A DNA stretch of 64,000 bases from Croceitalea sp947503285 (GCF_036985505.1 NZ_BTGQ01000002.1:682001-746000), one strand, 5' to 3'; counted from the first letter of the stretch, positions 35,699 to 44,988 are shown. A program made the numbers and translations. The notes: generated by a model from the letters alone, not told the origin.

Positions 35699-38032
35699 AT
35701 GAAAAACTCTTTAAAAGCACTATTGGGTAGCCTAGTCTTACTTTTGGTCTTTGCCTGTAGCCAAGATGATGACAGCCCACAACCCATTGAATTGAACATT
35801 GAAGATTTTACCCTTACCGTTCCAGAAGATGTGGACCCAACATCCGTTTTGGGAACATTGGAAGCAAGCACCAGCAGGGGGGAAATCACCTTTAGCTTGA
35901 CCAATGTTTCTCCTGATGGCGCACTAAAAGTGAATGCCGGTACCGGCGAACTCTCCTTTTTAGAGGCAAGCCTTATCGATTTTGAGACCAATCCGACATT
36001 TACGGCCACCGCGGTAGCGACCGTCGAGGGGCAAACGGCAACCTCAACGATCACCATAACCATTACCGATGTCGATGAGACCGTACTAACGGCACAAGAC
36101 TTTGCAGTGGCTATTGATGAAAATCCCACCATTGGCCAATCCCTCGGAACAATTTCGGCAAGTACCACTTTGGGTGATTTGACATTCGCAATAACACAAC
36201 AGACACCCGAAGGTGCCATGGCCATAAACGCCGAAACAGGAGAATTAACGGTGGCCAATGCCGCCTTTTTTGATTTTGAGGTCAATCCAACCCTAACAGC
36301 GGAAGTTGAAGTGACCGCTAACACAAAATCCGAGACCATTACGGCAACCATTACCCTGCAAGATGTAATGGAAACGGCACCCGGTTCCATTCCATTTATA
36401 TTTAGGTGGCGTGTAAGTGACGGGGAAAGTATCCGATTACCGCGGGGGAGCGGTTTCACCTATGATTATACCGTTGATTGGGGTGATGGTACCGTAGAGT
36501 CCGTCGATGCCAACACTTCGGGCAACGCCCATGTATACACAAACGGTGGTATTTATACTGTTGAGATTACTGGATCGTATCCTTGGGCACCATTCAACAG
36601 CCAACAGCTTCAAGATGCCATAAGAAGCGTAGAGCAATGGGGTAACCTTCAATGGGAACTAATGTCCGGGATGTTCAATGGAGCCCGTGATTTTAATATC
36701 AATGCAACCGACAGTCCCGACCTTTCTTTGGTGACCGACATGTCTTTCATGTTTCAAGATTGTAGTGTGACGACACCGGATTTTAGCGGTTGGGATACGT
36801 CAAACGTGACCAATATGCAGCGCATGTTCAGAAGGGCAAACAATTTCAATGGGGATATTAGCACCTGGAACGTTTCTAATGTAACCAATATGGAAAGTAT
36901 GTTTATCGATGCCAATAGTTTTAACAACGATATTTCAAATTGGAATACCGAAAAAGTAACCGATATGGAATTGATGTTTTTAGGAGCAAGGTCTTTCAAT
37001 CAAGATATCAGCAGTTGGAATGTGGGGCAGGTAACCACGATGACAGGAATGTTCAGTGGTGCCCAGGTCTTCAACCAAGACCTTAACGGGTGGGATGTTT
37101 CCAATGTGGAAAGCATGGCCGTGATGTTCAGAAATGCAAGTGATTTTAATCAAAACCTTGATAATTGGGATGTGGGCAAGGTTACCAATATGCAAGGTAT
37201 GTTCAGTGGTGCCGATGATTTTAACGGTAATATCAATAATTGGAACGTCGCCAATGTGACCAGTATGGCTTCCATGTTTGCTGCGGCAGGTGGGAGTGCC
37301 AAAGGAAGTGCGGCTAGCGCAACATTCAATCAAGATATCAGTGGGTGGAATGTAGAACAAGTTACTGACATGAGTCGCATGTTTGAAGGCAATGCGGAAT
37401 TTAATCAGAATATCGGCTCTTGGAATGTAGGCAATGTTCAGAATATGGCCCGAATGTTTGAAAATGTATCATCATTCAACCAAGATATCGGTTCTTGGAA
37501 TGTGGCGAACGTAACCAACATGAGTAGGATGTTCTTAAATGCCACGGCTTTCAATCAAAATATCAATACATGGAATGTTTCAGCCGTGACCGTGATGGAT
37601 AGCATGTTCAATGGGGCCGTAACTTTTGACCAACCCCTAGATTCATGGGATGTTCAAAACGTGACCAACATGTCTTTCATGTTTAGAAATGCGAACAGCT
37701 TCAATCAAGATGTGGGCAATTGGAACGTGGCCAACGTAAACTTTTTTTCGGCTATGTTCGAAAATGCGTCCAGTTTTAACCAAAACCTAAGGAACTGGCA
37801 GTTTACTTCTTTGGCAAATCGCTCGGCCATGCAAAGCATGCTTGATAATTCTGGGTTGAGCACGTTCAATTACGACCTTTTGTTGGACAGCTTGTCCAAT
37901 CAGGCTAGCAACATGCCCTTGGGTGTCGATTTCAGGGGAACGGGATTGGTATACTGTACCTCAGTTGCTGCGCATGATGCGTTGACAGGTTCCTTCAATT
38001 GGACATTTACGGATTCCATTTGCCAACAATAA
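35699..38032 (+). CDS. BspA-like (DUF285) surface lipoprotein with cadherin-like and PKD-like domains
   Basis: Protein of 777 residues with a lipobox (LVFACSQDDDS, C20) and an acidic tail after the cysteine. Two cadherin-like repeats follow (FTLTVPEDVDPTSVLGTLEAST ... and FAVAIDENPTIGQSLGTISAST ...), then a PKD-like strand pair (VDWGDGTVESVD, HVYTNGGIYTVEI). From about residue 330 there are 14 DUF285 units of about 33 residues with the pattern FNQDISxWNVxNVTNMxxMF. These repeats form a right-handed solenoid and are found in surface adhesins of Bacteroidota. The DNA of the units is diverged, so it is an old expansion. Ligand unknown. Confidence 0.92.
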   Translation: MKNSLKALLGSLVLLLVFACSQDDDSPQPIELNIEDFTLTVPEDVDPTSVLGTLEASTSRGEITFSLTNVSPDGALKVNAGTGELSFLEASLIDFETNPTFTATAVATVEGQTATSTITITITDVDETVLTAQDFAVAIDENPTIGQSLGTISASTTLGDLTFAITQQTPEGAMAINAETGELTVANAAFFDFEVNPTLTAEVEVTANTKSETITATITLQDVMETAPGSIPFIFRWRVSDGESIRLPRGSGFTYDYTVDWGDGTVESVDANTSGNAHVYTNGGIYTVEITGSYPWAPFNSQQLQDAIRSVEQWGNLQWELMSGMFNGARDFNINATDSPDLSLVTDMSFMFQDCSVTTPDFSGWDTSNVTNMQRMFRRANNFNGDISTWNVSNVTNMESMFIDANSFNNDISNWNTEKVTDMELMFLGARSFNQDISSWNVGQVTTMTGMFSGAQVFNQDLNGWDVSNVESMAVMFRNASDFNQNLDNWDVGKVTNMQGMFSGADDFNGNINNWNVANVTSMASMFAAAGGSAKGSAASATFNQDISGWNVEQVTDMSRMFEGNAEFNQNIGSWNVGNVQNMARMFENVSSFNQDIGSWNVANVTNMSRMFLNATAFNQNINTWNVSAVTVMDSMFNGAVTFDQPLDSWDVQNVTNMSFMFRNANSFNQDVGNWNVANVNFFSAMFENASSFNQNLRNWQFTSLANRSAMQSMLDNSGLSTFNYDLLLDSLSNQASNMPLGVDFRGTGLVYCTSVAAHDALTGSFNWTFTDSICQQ

Positions 38033-38052
38033 TTCACTATCAACTAAATGAT

Positions 38053-38078
38053 AGGGCAACTTAAAGGTTGCCCTTGCT
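38053..38078 (+). terminator. Hairpin after the DUF285 gene
   Basis: AGGGCAAC (38053-38060) pairs with GTTGCCCT (38067-38074) around a 6-base loop, 20 bases after the stop codon. The T-run afterwards is weak (TTGCTTA), so it may terminate inefficiently. Confidence 0.55.
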
Positions 38079-38150
38079 TAATCAAATGGCAGTAGAAATT
38101 GGGATAAGATACTGCCAAACCAAAAACACAATTTTATTTTCAGGAAAATC

Positions 38151-39134
38151 ATGAAACATCTAAAATCAATACTTCTCAGTACCACTTTTTGTATTTGCCT
38201 ATACACTACGGCCCAAGAAAATCTGTTCACGGCTATTACACCCTATGCAGATGGTAAAATGGAATTTATGACCCTTGACGAATATCGATATAAACACACG
38301 TATACGATAGCAAAAAACAAGTTTGGCAGAAATGCTGGTCTGGAAGCCAAAATAGACCATGGCGATGGCAAGATCAAAACCCAGGAATGGCGCCCCTATT
38401 TTGACGAATTGGACCATTATACCCACCCAGCGAGGTACATTTACGGCGCTGGCAATAACCAAGCCACAAGCTTCATTTTCGTTGATAAGGTGCTCTATAA
38501 GATCTGGTATTGCAGTGAAGGGTGTGAAGACTTTAAAATACAGACCATTTTGGTACCCCTCATCAAAGAGGAAAAAAAGGAGACGGCAGGCAAAGGCAAG
38601 AAAAAGAAAAAAGGCGGTTTTATGAACAAGTTGGCGGCAAAGATGGGCAAGGCCATGGGTATGAATGCCCATTACATGGCCCAGAACGATGTGGACCATA
38701 AAGCCCGTATCAAAGATTACCTTCAGGCCATGAAAGAGGTGCAGTTAGCAAATCCCTACAATGCCCAAACAAAAGCGGAATTGGCAGAATTGAAGGCAGA
38801 CAAGGACAAAGAAACCGATGAAATCAACAGGGTGAACGCCGAGTATTATAATTCGGAAGAGTATAGGGAAATCCAGAAACGGGATGCCTTTTTCGCCAAC
38901 AAAGCCGCTGAAGATGCGAAAACCGAAGTCACCCTAAAAAACCTTACGGGCAAAATAGTGGGTTTTGGTAATGGTACCAATATGACAGGGGGCACGGTAA
39001 ATCCCGGTGCCATGGTGACCGTATCTTGTGAGGAGGACATTTACCTGTACCAAGTAGCAGGAACTACCTATAAAAAATCAAGATTGGTCAATAGTTCCGG
39101 GTCCAATTGCGAAGGGGCCGTTGACGTAAAATAA
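38151..39134 (+). CDS. Secreted protein of unknown function
   Basis: Protein of 327 residues with a signal peptide ending near YTTAQE. No family recognised. Features visible: ITPYADGKMEFMTLDEYRYKHTY, a WYCSEGCEDF segment with two nearby cysteines, a highly basic stretch KGKKKKKGG (about 149-157), a helical charged part (about 190-260, NPYNAQTKAELAELKADKDKE) and a closing beta domain (VTLKNLTGKIVGFGNGTN ... VTVSCEEDIYLYQVAGTTYKKS). It has its own terminator and stands opposite another secreted-protein gene. The helical part suggests membrane or nucleic-acid contact, but nothing specific can be said. Confidence 0.75.
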   Translation: MKHLKSILLSTTFCICLYTTAQENLFTAITPYADGKMEFMTLDEYRYKHTYTIAKNKFGRNAGLEAKIDHGDGKIKTQEWRPYFDELDHYTHPARYIYGAGNNQATSFIFVDKVLYKIWYCSEGCEDFKIQTILVPLIKEEKKETAGKGKKKKKGGFMNKLAAKMGKAMGMNAHYMAQNDVDHKARIKDYLQAMKEVQLANPYNAQTKAELAELKADKDKETDEINRVNAEYYNSEEYREIQKRDAFFANKAAEDAKTEVTLKNLTGKIVGFGNGTNMTGGTVNPGAMVTVSCEEDIYLYQVAGTTYKKSRLVNSSGSNCEGAVDVK

Positions 39135-39147
39135 ATGCTGTACAAAA

Positions 39148-39183
39148 GAGGGTGTATTTCCAGAACACCCTCCTTTGTTTTTT
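39148..39183. terminator. Terminator hairpin between convergent secreted-protein genes
   Basis: GAGGGTGT (39148-39155) pairs perfectly with ACACCCTC (39165-39172), followed by CTTTGTTTTTTATTT. It lies 13 bases after the + strand stop and 26 bases beyond the end of the minus-strand gene, where the A-rich left side would allow termination from the right too. Confidence 0.8.
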
Positions 39184-39197
39184 ATTTCTGGCCCTCC

Positions 39198-40421
39198 TCA
39201 GTTTACATTTTCGCATAAGAGCATATATTGCCCAGGTGTTATCCCTTCTACAAATACATTTTGATAACCACTTCCATTGAATTGCTGGGCAAAGGTTGCA
39301 TGATGAAAGCTACAGTTGCCATCCCTTCGCTTCATCACAATAACCCCTGAAATTCTTCTGCCTAACTGAACGCCTGTCAATGAATTTCGATAAATGTTCC
39401 AATCGTTTCCCATAAAATAGGCATTGATCACCGTTTCTTCCCAACCATACTGATTTGCCCAACTTTTTGCGGCAGTCAATGCCTGTTTTTCAAGTGCTAG
39501 GTTCGAAAAGCCTTTTGAGAGTAACCTCCTGTCCTTGATTTCCGCTTTTTCCTTTTGCGCATATTGTGTTTCGCGATACTGTTTTGCTTTTAATGACCAA
39601 TCCTGGAGTTTGGCATCTATGGCATCCTGTGCATTTTTATTGACTAAAAGTTCACGTATTTTTTGTTGGTCTTTATGGTAATAATTGAACTTTTCTTGCT
39701 CCCCCCAAATAGATTTACCCAAATCATGGCCATGGCCATACTTGGCCCAAATGATGGATTCTGGCCCCTCGATAAACACATGTTCCCTTCTGTTGTTATG
39801 TTCACTGAATACCTTTACCCCAAGTAGTTTGCTCAACTCTTCAAAGTGATGGAACGTTGTTGACCCAATGTTCACCAACTTTTCTGAGATAGTTATTGAT
39901 GACACATTCGAGGGTTGTAAAGCGGAATAGTAACGATTGTCACCTTTATCCATTTTGTCGTTGGATACTTCACCATGCATTATCCGTTTTGATAGCGTAA
40001 TGGCCCATTGCTCCACAATATCCTTGGTCATGTTTTTTACTTTGGACCTTTCTTTGCTAAAGAAATTTGAATACTGGAACGTTTGCCACACACCCTCTCC
40101 CAAACCTACAAGGGGGGATTTAGGCGCTACAGCAATATAGCTGTTGCCATCATAAGGAATAACATAGATTCCTGAAACTCCATACACCTCCATCGAAGCA
40201 GCCTTGCTAGCACTGGCATTGTAAGTATACACTGCCGGCATACATTGCGCGCATGAGGCCATAGCCAAGACTTTGGTGCCATTGTTCTCACCCAATTGCA
40301 GGATCTGCTCGTTCTTTCCATCCCTACTTGGTTCCATTAAAAAGTAGTAGGATTGGGACATTAAAAGCAAGGGAAAAAGGAACAAAAGAATAAAAGATTG
40401 GATTTTAAATACTGTTTTCAT
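39198..40421 (-). CDS. Secreted protein of unknown function
   Basis: I place the start at MKTVFKIQSFILLFLFPLLLMSQ (407 residues), which gives a normal signal peptide; a longer in-frame ATG at 40448 exists. No family recognised. The N-terminal half begins SYYFLMEPSRDGKNEQILQLGENNG, with a CAQC pair near residue 45. The C-terminal half contains IIWAKYGHGHDLGKS, a helix rich in charged residues, and WGNDWNIYRN-type text ending in GYQNVFVEGITPGQYMLLC. The phrase G-N-D-W-x-I-x-R-N-x-x-T-G is shared with several Flavobacteriia hypothetical proteins. It neighbours two other orphan secreted proteins, which may be functionally linked. Confidence 0.7.
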   Translation of the reverse strand: MKTVFKIQSFILLFLFPLLLMSQSYYFLMEPSRDGKNEQILQLGENNGTKVLAMASCAQCMPAVYTYNASASKAASMEVYGVSGIYVIPYDGNSYIAVAPKSPLVGLGEGVWQTFQYSNFFSKERSKVKNMTKDIVEQWAITLSKRIMHGEVSNDKMDKGDNRYYSALQPSNVSSITISEKLVNIGSTTFHHFEELSKLLGVKVFSEHNNRREHVFIEGPESIIWAKYGHGHDLGKSIWGEQEKFNYYHKDQQKIRELLVNKNAQDAIDAKLQDWSLKAKQYRETQYAQKEKAEIKDRRLLSKGFSNLALEKQALTAAKSWANQYGWEETVINAYFMGNDWNIYRNSLTGVQLGRRISGVIVMKRRDGNCSFHHATFAQQFNGSGYQNVFVEGITPGQYMLLCENVN

Positions 40422-40923
40422 GTTTTTAGTTTTCGTTAAAATCATCATTGAATGCTATCGACATTATAAAAACTGCTGGATGGACGTTGTCAGCTTCCCA
40501 TGGGTATAAATTTCTAGGATGGATTATACCCATTAATTTCCCGCAGCTACAAAAAACATAAAATCGGATTCTTAGTGAAGATATTTTTGTAATCACAACG
40601 ACAGCTTGTTTTACCCTCCCTTGGTTGAAAGGAAACACTACATATTGGGAAAGCATTTTGCTCAAAAAGCCCATAATCGATTGAAATGAGGTCTCACGCT
40701 GCAAGTACTAAATCCGTATCCTAAAACTTTCGTCACGCCCAAAAGTTCCACACCAAAATGCCCTATCGGATTAGTGTTGGTGCGTAGGTTCCTTTCCATT
40801 TCAGTGTCACGTTGGGCAAGCACCCTTGACCGCCCGAAGCAAAAGCATAAGTCTAGTATACCACTTGTTGTGACCAGTACCGGCGTGGTGGTCAATTGCC
40901 ATTGGTTATTGACCTGTGATAGC
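40422..40923. promoter_or_regulatory. Intergenic region with a perfect inverted repeat and a dispersed repeat copy
   Basis: This 502-base gap lies between two minus-strand genes. ATGGGTATAA (40500-40509) and TTATACCCAT (40524-40533) form a perfect 10-bp inverted repeat with a 14-base spacer, about 80 bases upstream of the 39198-40421 gene, placed like an operator. A motif at 40698-40730 resembles 56279-56311 (see findings). No convincing gene is present. Confidence 0.4.
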
Positions 40924-42339
40924 CTATTTTTTCATTTGCCAGTCGTTATCCGTGAAGTTCGGATTGATACGGTATTGGGTATACCTCACCACGGTGTTTC
41001 CATCCTTACCTTCGGTAGTTTCCGTAAAGGGCAACAAAAGGTCAGCATCCTTTTTTAAGTTGGAATAATAGGTGATTTCACTTTTGCCATTTTTGGGCAC
41101 CATAGCGGCTACCAGCACCTTATCTTTTTTGTCCACTACATATCCCATTTTATGTGTTCCCATTTGTGCCAATACCAGAAGAAGGTCATCTTTGGTTTCA
41201 ACAACATCCCTAATTTTTAGTTCGTTCAAAATCAGATCTCTTAAGCCAAAAAGTCCGGTATAAAACGTCATGCGTAATTCCTCTTTACGATCTTTGGAAA
41301 GTGATGTGGTCACATTGTTTTGATGCACCCATCCTTCATTACCTTCAAGTTGTTCCACATAGTTGAAACCTGGCGATGTGGATTCCAATCGTAAATACGA
41401 TCTTTCAAAATCCATCGAGACCTTAAAAGAGAGTCCTGAAAATACGATATCCGCCTCCATTGTTTTTAGTCGGTCAAGGGCCTGGCCACCATGTACAAGT
41501 TTTGCATCCCTTAAGATTTGCATTCCTTTCTGTTCCACGGATTTGACATCTCGATTCGTCACTTCCTTGGAGGTCTTGACGGTACTATTTTGAGTTGTGC
41601 TTTCTTCCTCTTCCATACCAGAGAAAAAAATCGAACCGTTGATGGCCGTCATAAAAACCCCTTCATCGCCATCATCTGGGCGGCTATAGAAAAAACTGCT
41701 TTTCGTTATGGTACCATCATCATATTTTAGTGTAAGCAAACCCTGTTCCATGGTATACTTGCCTTTTCCCGAGCTTTCGCTCCCGCTTCCGCCCCCAACA
41801 TTTTTACCACTTAAGAAAACCCCACTGGAAGTACTCCGGTCAAAAGTACCGTTCTTATAAAAGTTATAGCCCTTGTTCTTTTGTGTACCCACATAGACCG
41901 AACCCGTTCCCATACCACCGGAACTGGAAGCTTTACTGAATTCATAAAATCCTTCAGGTATTGTATTGGCGATCTTCATTTTCACCATCTGGGCCCCTTT
42001 ATAGAAAATCAACCTATTCCCTTTTTTACTCCGTTTAAAGAAAATGGTATCGTTTTCTTCTGCACCATCCGAATACTCCATGACAATCTTATCATTGGTT
42101 CTCTTATAACGGCCGTCAATCTTGGCTTGCCAATCAGCATCTTCCAAACGGTCGCAAAAAGTACCATCACTCCGGAACAGCACCACTAGATCGTAACTGG
42201 ACATTTGTAATCCCCAAGTAAAGCCCCTTCCTCCATAAACCACATCGGTTTTTAGTTTTTGGGAATGCAAGGGATTCACAAAAAAGAACAAAAGTCCTAT
42301 TGATAAAACGGAAAATACTGTAACGTTATACTTTTTCAT
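40924..42339 (-). CDS. Secreted protein with LolA/LppX-like C-terminal domain
   Basis: Protein of 471 residues with a signal peptide ending near NPLHSQ. The N-terminal half is beta-rich with repeated GRY-K-x-T/K-YTMEQGLLTLKYDDG text, like small lipocalin-type domains. From about residue 270, the phrase LRDAKLVHGGQALDRLKTMEADIVFSG followed by VSMDFERSYLRLESTS and NEGWVHQN is typical of LolA-like half-barrels of outer-membrane lipoprotein-sorting type, which bind lipids. It is the last ordinary gene before the tRNA-like attachment sites. A role in lipid or glycolipid handling is possible; the sequence does not prove it. Confidence 0.7.
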   Translation of the reverse strand: MKKYNVTVFSVLSIGLLFFFVNPLHSQKLKTDVVYGGRGFTWGLQMSSYDLVVLFRSDGTFCDRLEDADWQAKIDGRYKRTNDKIVMEYSDGAEENDTIFFKRSKKGNRLIFYKGAQMVKMKIANTIPEGFYEFSKASSSGGMGTGSVYVGTQKNKGYNFYKNGTFDRSTSSGVFLSGKNVGGGSGSESSGKGKYTMEQGLLTLKYDDGTITKSSFFYSRPDDGDEGVFMTAINGSIFFSGMEEEESTTQNSTVKTSKEVTNRDVKSVEQKGMQILRDAKLVHGGQALDRLKTMEADIVFSGLSFKVSMDFERSYLRLESTSPGFNYVEQLEGNEGWVHQNNVTTSLSKDRKEELRMTFYTGLFGLRDLILNELKIRDVVETKDDLLLVLAQMGTHKMGYVVDKKDKVLVAAMVPKNGKSEITYYSNLKKDADLLLPFTETTEGKDGNTVVRYTQYRINPNFTDNDWQMKK

Positions 42340-42632
42340 GGAGTTGCAATTGATATGATTTTCCTTATAACCAGTTCTAATGGTGATGACTCTTTACCTT
42401 CTCAATGGATGCTATCGTAATACACCTCAATGTAATAACTTTCCTATGCAATTAAAATATCACAATGTATTATTTCAAAAAAAATTAGGACTAAACGATT
42501 GCTTCCTTGTTTCCCTCGAAAGTTGCCACAAAGGGTGTCCCTGCAAGAAGACAAACCCTGCCGCTAACCTTATTGGCAAGCTATTTTTTAATTTCTTTCC
42601 AAAAAAGCAAGCTTGTGACCTCCTGAAACTAA

Positions 42633-42660
42633 AAAACCCTTCACTTTCGTGAAGGGTTTT
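42633..42660. terminator. Bidirectional terminator left of tRNA-like site 1
   Basis: AAAACCCTTCAC (42633-42644) and GTGAAGGGTTTT (42649-42660) form a perfect 12-bp stem with a TTTC loop, with As to the left and Ts to the right. It sits 7 bases left of the tRNA 3'-end-like site, in the place a terminator would have after a minus-strand tRNA. Confidence 0.85.
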
Positions 42661-42666
42661 ATTGCT

Positions 42667-42680
42667 TGCGGTCTGGACGG
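42667..42680 (-). repeat. Attachment-site-like tRNA 3' end, copy 1
   Basis: TGCGGTCTGGACGG on the plus strand is the reverse complement of the last bases of a tRNA acceptor/T-stem (CCGTCCAGACCGCA), most like tRNA-Asp from memory. Homology stops after 14 bases, so it is not a tRNA gene. It is probably an old att remnant. Confidence 0.5.
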
Positions 42681-42936
42681 CCCCGAAGCTTCGAGGGAAC
42701 TTTTCTTGAAAACCTTTTTTAGGTAATCCTTTGCCGGGCTGGGACTATTGGTTTAGATATGTTGATGCCAACGGGAAGATGGCTATGAGTGTATAGGAAT
42801 TTTTTTAATTCAATTTGTTAGAATTATTTCTATCCCTTTAAATTTCTACTGAGCAATAAAAAACCACCTTATTTGTGTTAAAGTGTGTTAGATAACTCCC
42901 TAAATGAGAAAGTCTGCAATTTTGAAAACAAAAAAA

Positions 42937-42960
42937 GGCTTCGAGAAATCGAAGCCCTTT
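42937..42960. terminator. GNRA-loop hairpin left of tRNA-like site 2
   Basis: GGCTTCGA (42937-42944), GAAA tetraloop, TCGAAGCC (42949-42956), with six As on the left and CTTTA on the right. It is followed 14 bases later by the second tRNA 3'-end-like sequence. Confidence 0.75.
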
Positions 42961-42970
42961 ATTTACTAAT

Positions 42971-42991
42971 CGGTTTGGACGGGACTCGAAC
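42971..42991 (-). repeat. Attachment-site-like tRNA 3' end, copy 2 (left end of putative element)
   Basis: The plus strand reads CGGTTTGGACGGGACTCGAA(C), the reverse complement of a tRNA ending with the T-loop (GTTCGAGT), the 3' T-stem (CCCGT) and the acceptor strand (CCAAACCG). The matching 5' T-stem ACGGG is absent (GAAAA is there instead), so no tRNA is encoded. It pairs with copy 3 at 58861. Confidence 0.6.
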
Positions 42992-43122
42992 TTTTCATTG
43001 AAATGCCCGGTATATAAGGCCTACCAAAGGGTCGTTTTTTGGACTCACCGCGCGGCTCACCTTTTAACAAAGTTTAACAATTTATGTGTTGAGTTTAATT
43101 CAAATTGAGGTTAAAACTATTC

Positions 43123-44388
43123 TTATTTTGAACCTCCCATAAACTTTTCTAATGCGCTTCCTCCGGGCATTGATGGGGTAGAATCATCTTTTAACAAACC
43201 TGAATCTGCTCTACTAAACAATGATTGCATAATTAAATGTCTTTCGGTTTCATCTATATTCTTCTCTTTTTTCAAAGCTAAGTATACGTAGGCCAGTTGT
43301 TCTCTTTCTTCTGCATCTCGTGTCAAGTGATAAGCACTAAACATCAGCTTTGCAAAAGTTCTTACCCCATATGCCAAGAACGAAACAAAGGTTATGAATA
43401 CAATGGACCACCTAATTGCACTTCCAGTACTTTCAAAGAGCTCTTTTAAGGTGCCGTCCGAAATGAAGTACAATACTACCCCTAATGATAAGATGGCAAT
43501 AACTGTAAAACCAATTAACCATCCCAGCCAGGTATTCCCTTGCCGTCTCAGTTTTTCAGCTCTTTGATTCCAATATGTAGCCGGAGCTTCTAATTTTAGT
43601 TTTTCTGTATAAAGCTTTTCTAATTCTTTAAACGCTGTTTCTGAATCATCTAAAAAAACGTTGAACTTATCTTGATTTTGCTGCTTCCAACTGTCATATT
43701 GAAATTTTCTTAACCTTAAGAGTCTTGAAAACGCATTCTCTTTTTGTTTGTATAAAACTTTTTTTTCGGAAATATGATCATCTACGTTTTTGTCATTTTG
43801 TTCAAGATTTTTTAAATATTCTGAACGGATTCTCCCTAAGGTCTTTCTTTCATTAGTTCTACGTTTAACGGCTTCAAGATCTTGTGTGTAAAATTCGCAA
43901 GCCCTTTGCCATCCTGTGAAATAATTTCGATCATTGATGTTGTATTTAAATTGTTGATTAGTAAGAAAATCATAGGCCCCATCGACTGCTCCTTTGAATT
44001 GAGAATCCAAATCAATTAAGAAAGATGTGACTTCAGAGTCTTTATTGAAAATTGCTAGACGATTGTAAACCCCTTGACCACATTGCGATTGAATATTATT
44101 CCACTTGTATTGATCGAAGTGTTTAGTTCTTGCCAATTCTTCTACAAAACTTCGAATTTGGCTAGCACATAATTCAAAATGGGTCTTTGAATTTTTCAAC
44201 TTTTCAGGAAGCGATTCTAATTTGGAGAAAAAAGAGTTTTCCTTATAAAAAAATTGATAAATGATATCCAATCCTTTAAGCTCTATTTCAAAATTTGCAC
44301 TAGAGTAATTGATATTTACCACTAAAGAATCTGCTTTTTCTTTTTGTTCAGAGTCCCGGATTAATTTTCTAAGTTCACTTACTTTCAT
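43123..44388 (-). CDS. Coiled-coil membrane protein resembling DUF6161
   Basis: Protein of 421 residues. A largely helical N-terminal part includes a long charged coiled coil (about 185-280). Two transmembrane helices follow (about 293-312, GWLIGFTVIAILSLGVVLYF, and 328-348, WSIVFITFVSFLAYGVRTF). The ending AYHLTRDAEEREQLAYVYLAL ... ERHLIMQSLFSRADSGLLKDDSTPSMP matches what I remember of DUF6161 C-termini. Function unknown. It is the first gene inside the left boundary of the putative element. The architecture (coiled coil, two helices, cytoplasmic tail) recalls the DUF4407-like proteins further along, with no clear sequence relation. Confidence 0.7.
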   Translation of the reverse strand: MKVSELRKLIRDSEQKEKADSLVVNINYSSANFEIELKGLDIIYQFFYKENSFFSKLESLPEKLKNSKTHFELCASQIRSFVEELARTKHFDQYKWNNIQSQCGQGVYNRLAIFNKDSEVTSFLIDLDSQFKGAVDGAYDFLTNQQFKYNINDRNYFTGWQRACEFYTQDLEAVKRRTNERKTLGRIRSEYLKNLEQNDKNVDDHISEKKVLYKQKENAFSRLLRLRKFQYDSWKQQNQDKFNVFLDDSETAFKELEKLYTEKLKLEAPATYWNQRAEKLRRQGNTWLGWLIGFTVIAILSLGVVLYFISDGTLKELFESTGSAIRWSIVFITFVSFLAYGVRTFAKLMFSAYHLTRDAEEREQLAYVYLALKKEKNIDETERHLIMQSLFSRADSGLLKDDSTPSMPGGSALEKFMGGSK

Positions 44389-44646
44389 TTTTGACAGCCA
44401 ATACTTCCTTTTTTATTTTCTTCTATCCTATTTGATACTGTAGGGCTCAATTGACCTGACCCCTTTGTCTTAATACTTATAATAAGTAACAATAGAAATG
44501 TCCCATTGGTAAGAGATTTCAGAAACAGTTGGTATACCCTCTTTAAATACTCTTTACAAAGTAGAGCTTTTTGTGGATTTTTCTTACCAAAAATTTGCGA
44601 AGCTCTATTAATTTCACACCTTCTCAATTTTATCCATATGGGCAGT
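44389..44646. other. Spacer upstream of the DUF6161-like gene
   Basis: An 80-codon minus-strand ORF runs through here and into the start of the next gene, but its composition (no domain, poor start context) does not support a real gene. I see no hairpin. Confidence 0.3.
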
Positions 44647-44799
44647 TTAGTCTCCGCGTTTATGTTTATGCGGCTTTAACGATGGTGTATTTCCAGGAGT
44701 TTTTTTGTTATCTCGTTGACGCCTATCTGGTTTCCCTGTTGATTTTGCTTTCCTTTTTGGGCCGGGTTTAATGGCCTTAGTTTTCAAAACTGTCTCCAT
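44647..44799 (-). CDS. Small, very basic protein (50 residues)
   Basis: ATG at 44799 opens a 50-codon frame: METVLKTKAIKPGPKRKAKS and so on, ending PHKHKRGD. It has 17 lysines or arginines and many prolines and glycines, so it is probably disordered and may bind nucleic acid. Short basic proteins of this type are frequent in Flavobacteriia accessory regions. It lies between the DUF6161-like and regulator-like genes on the same strand. No homology is claimed; the call rests on composition and an intact frame. Confidence 0.4.
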   Translation of the reverse strand: METVLKTKAIKPGPKRKAKSTGKPDRRQRDNKKTPGNTPSLKPHKHKRGD

Positions 44800-44988
44800 A
44801 ATTAATTAGCTTTTGTTCTCACTATTTCAAATCCGAAGTAAACATCTTACCTCTAAAGGCTTATCAAGTTGAAATTACTTTTCAAAGGAACCTTGCGTAA
44901 AAACACATTGGCTCAAAAGGTATATTGAGTTTTATAAAGTGCTTTTTTATTACCGAGAGCCCGTAAATCTTTAATCCCCATATCGTAA

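Larger units (their letters stand above)
42340..43122. other. Gene-free region holding att-like sites and hairpins
   Basis: The 783 bases between the last secreted-protein gene and the first element gene contain two terminator hairpins (42633 and 42937) and two tRNA 3'-end-like sequences (42667, 42971). The ORFs here are short and have no family features. The roughly 300 bases between the two sites may be the scar of a deleted element. Confidence 0.5.

Noticed and set aside
35683..36459. Long minus-strand ORF (258 codons) across the DUF285 gene
   Set aside because: It is antisense to a well-supported lipoprotein gene, has repetitive Ser/Val/Thr text mirroring the cadherin-like repeats and shows no domain.
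42380..42652. 90-codon plus-strand ORF next to att-like site 1
   Set aside because: It ends inside the 12-bp terminator hairpin, has no signal or domain and lies in gene-free att-region sequence.
42961..43046. Possible tRNA gene on the minus strand
   Set aside because: Only the 3' part (T-loop, T-stem and acceptor strand) fits; the 5' T-stem, anticodon arm and 5' acceptor are missing, so it is an att-like fragment.
44385..44627. 80-codon minus-strand ORF overlapping the DUF6161-like start
   Set aside because: It has no recognisable domain, its composition is unlike neighbours, and its hydrophobic run is explained by AT-rich spacer sequence.
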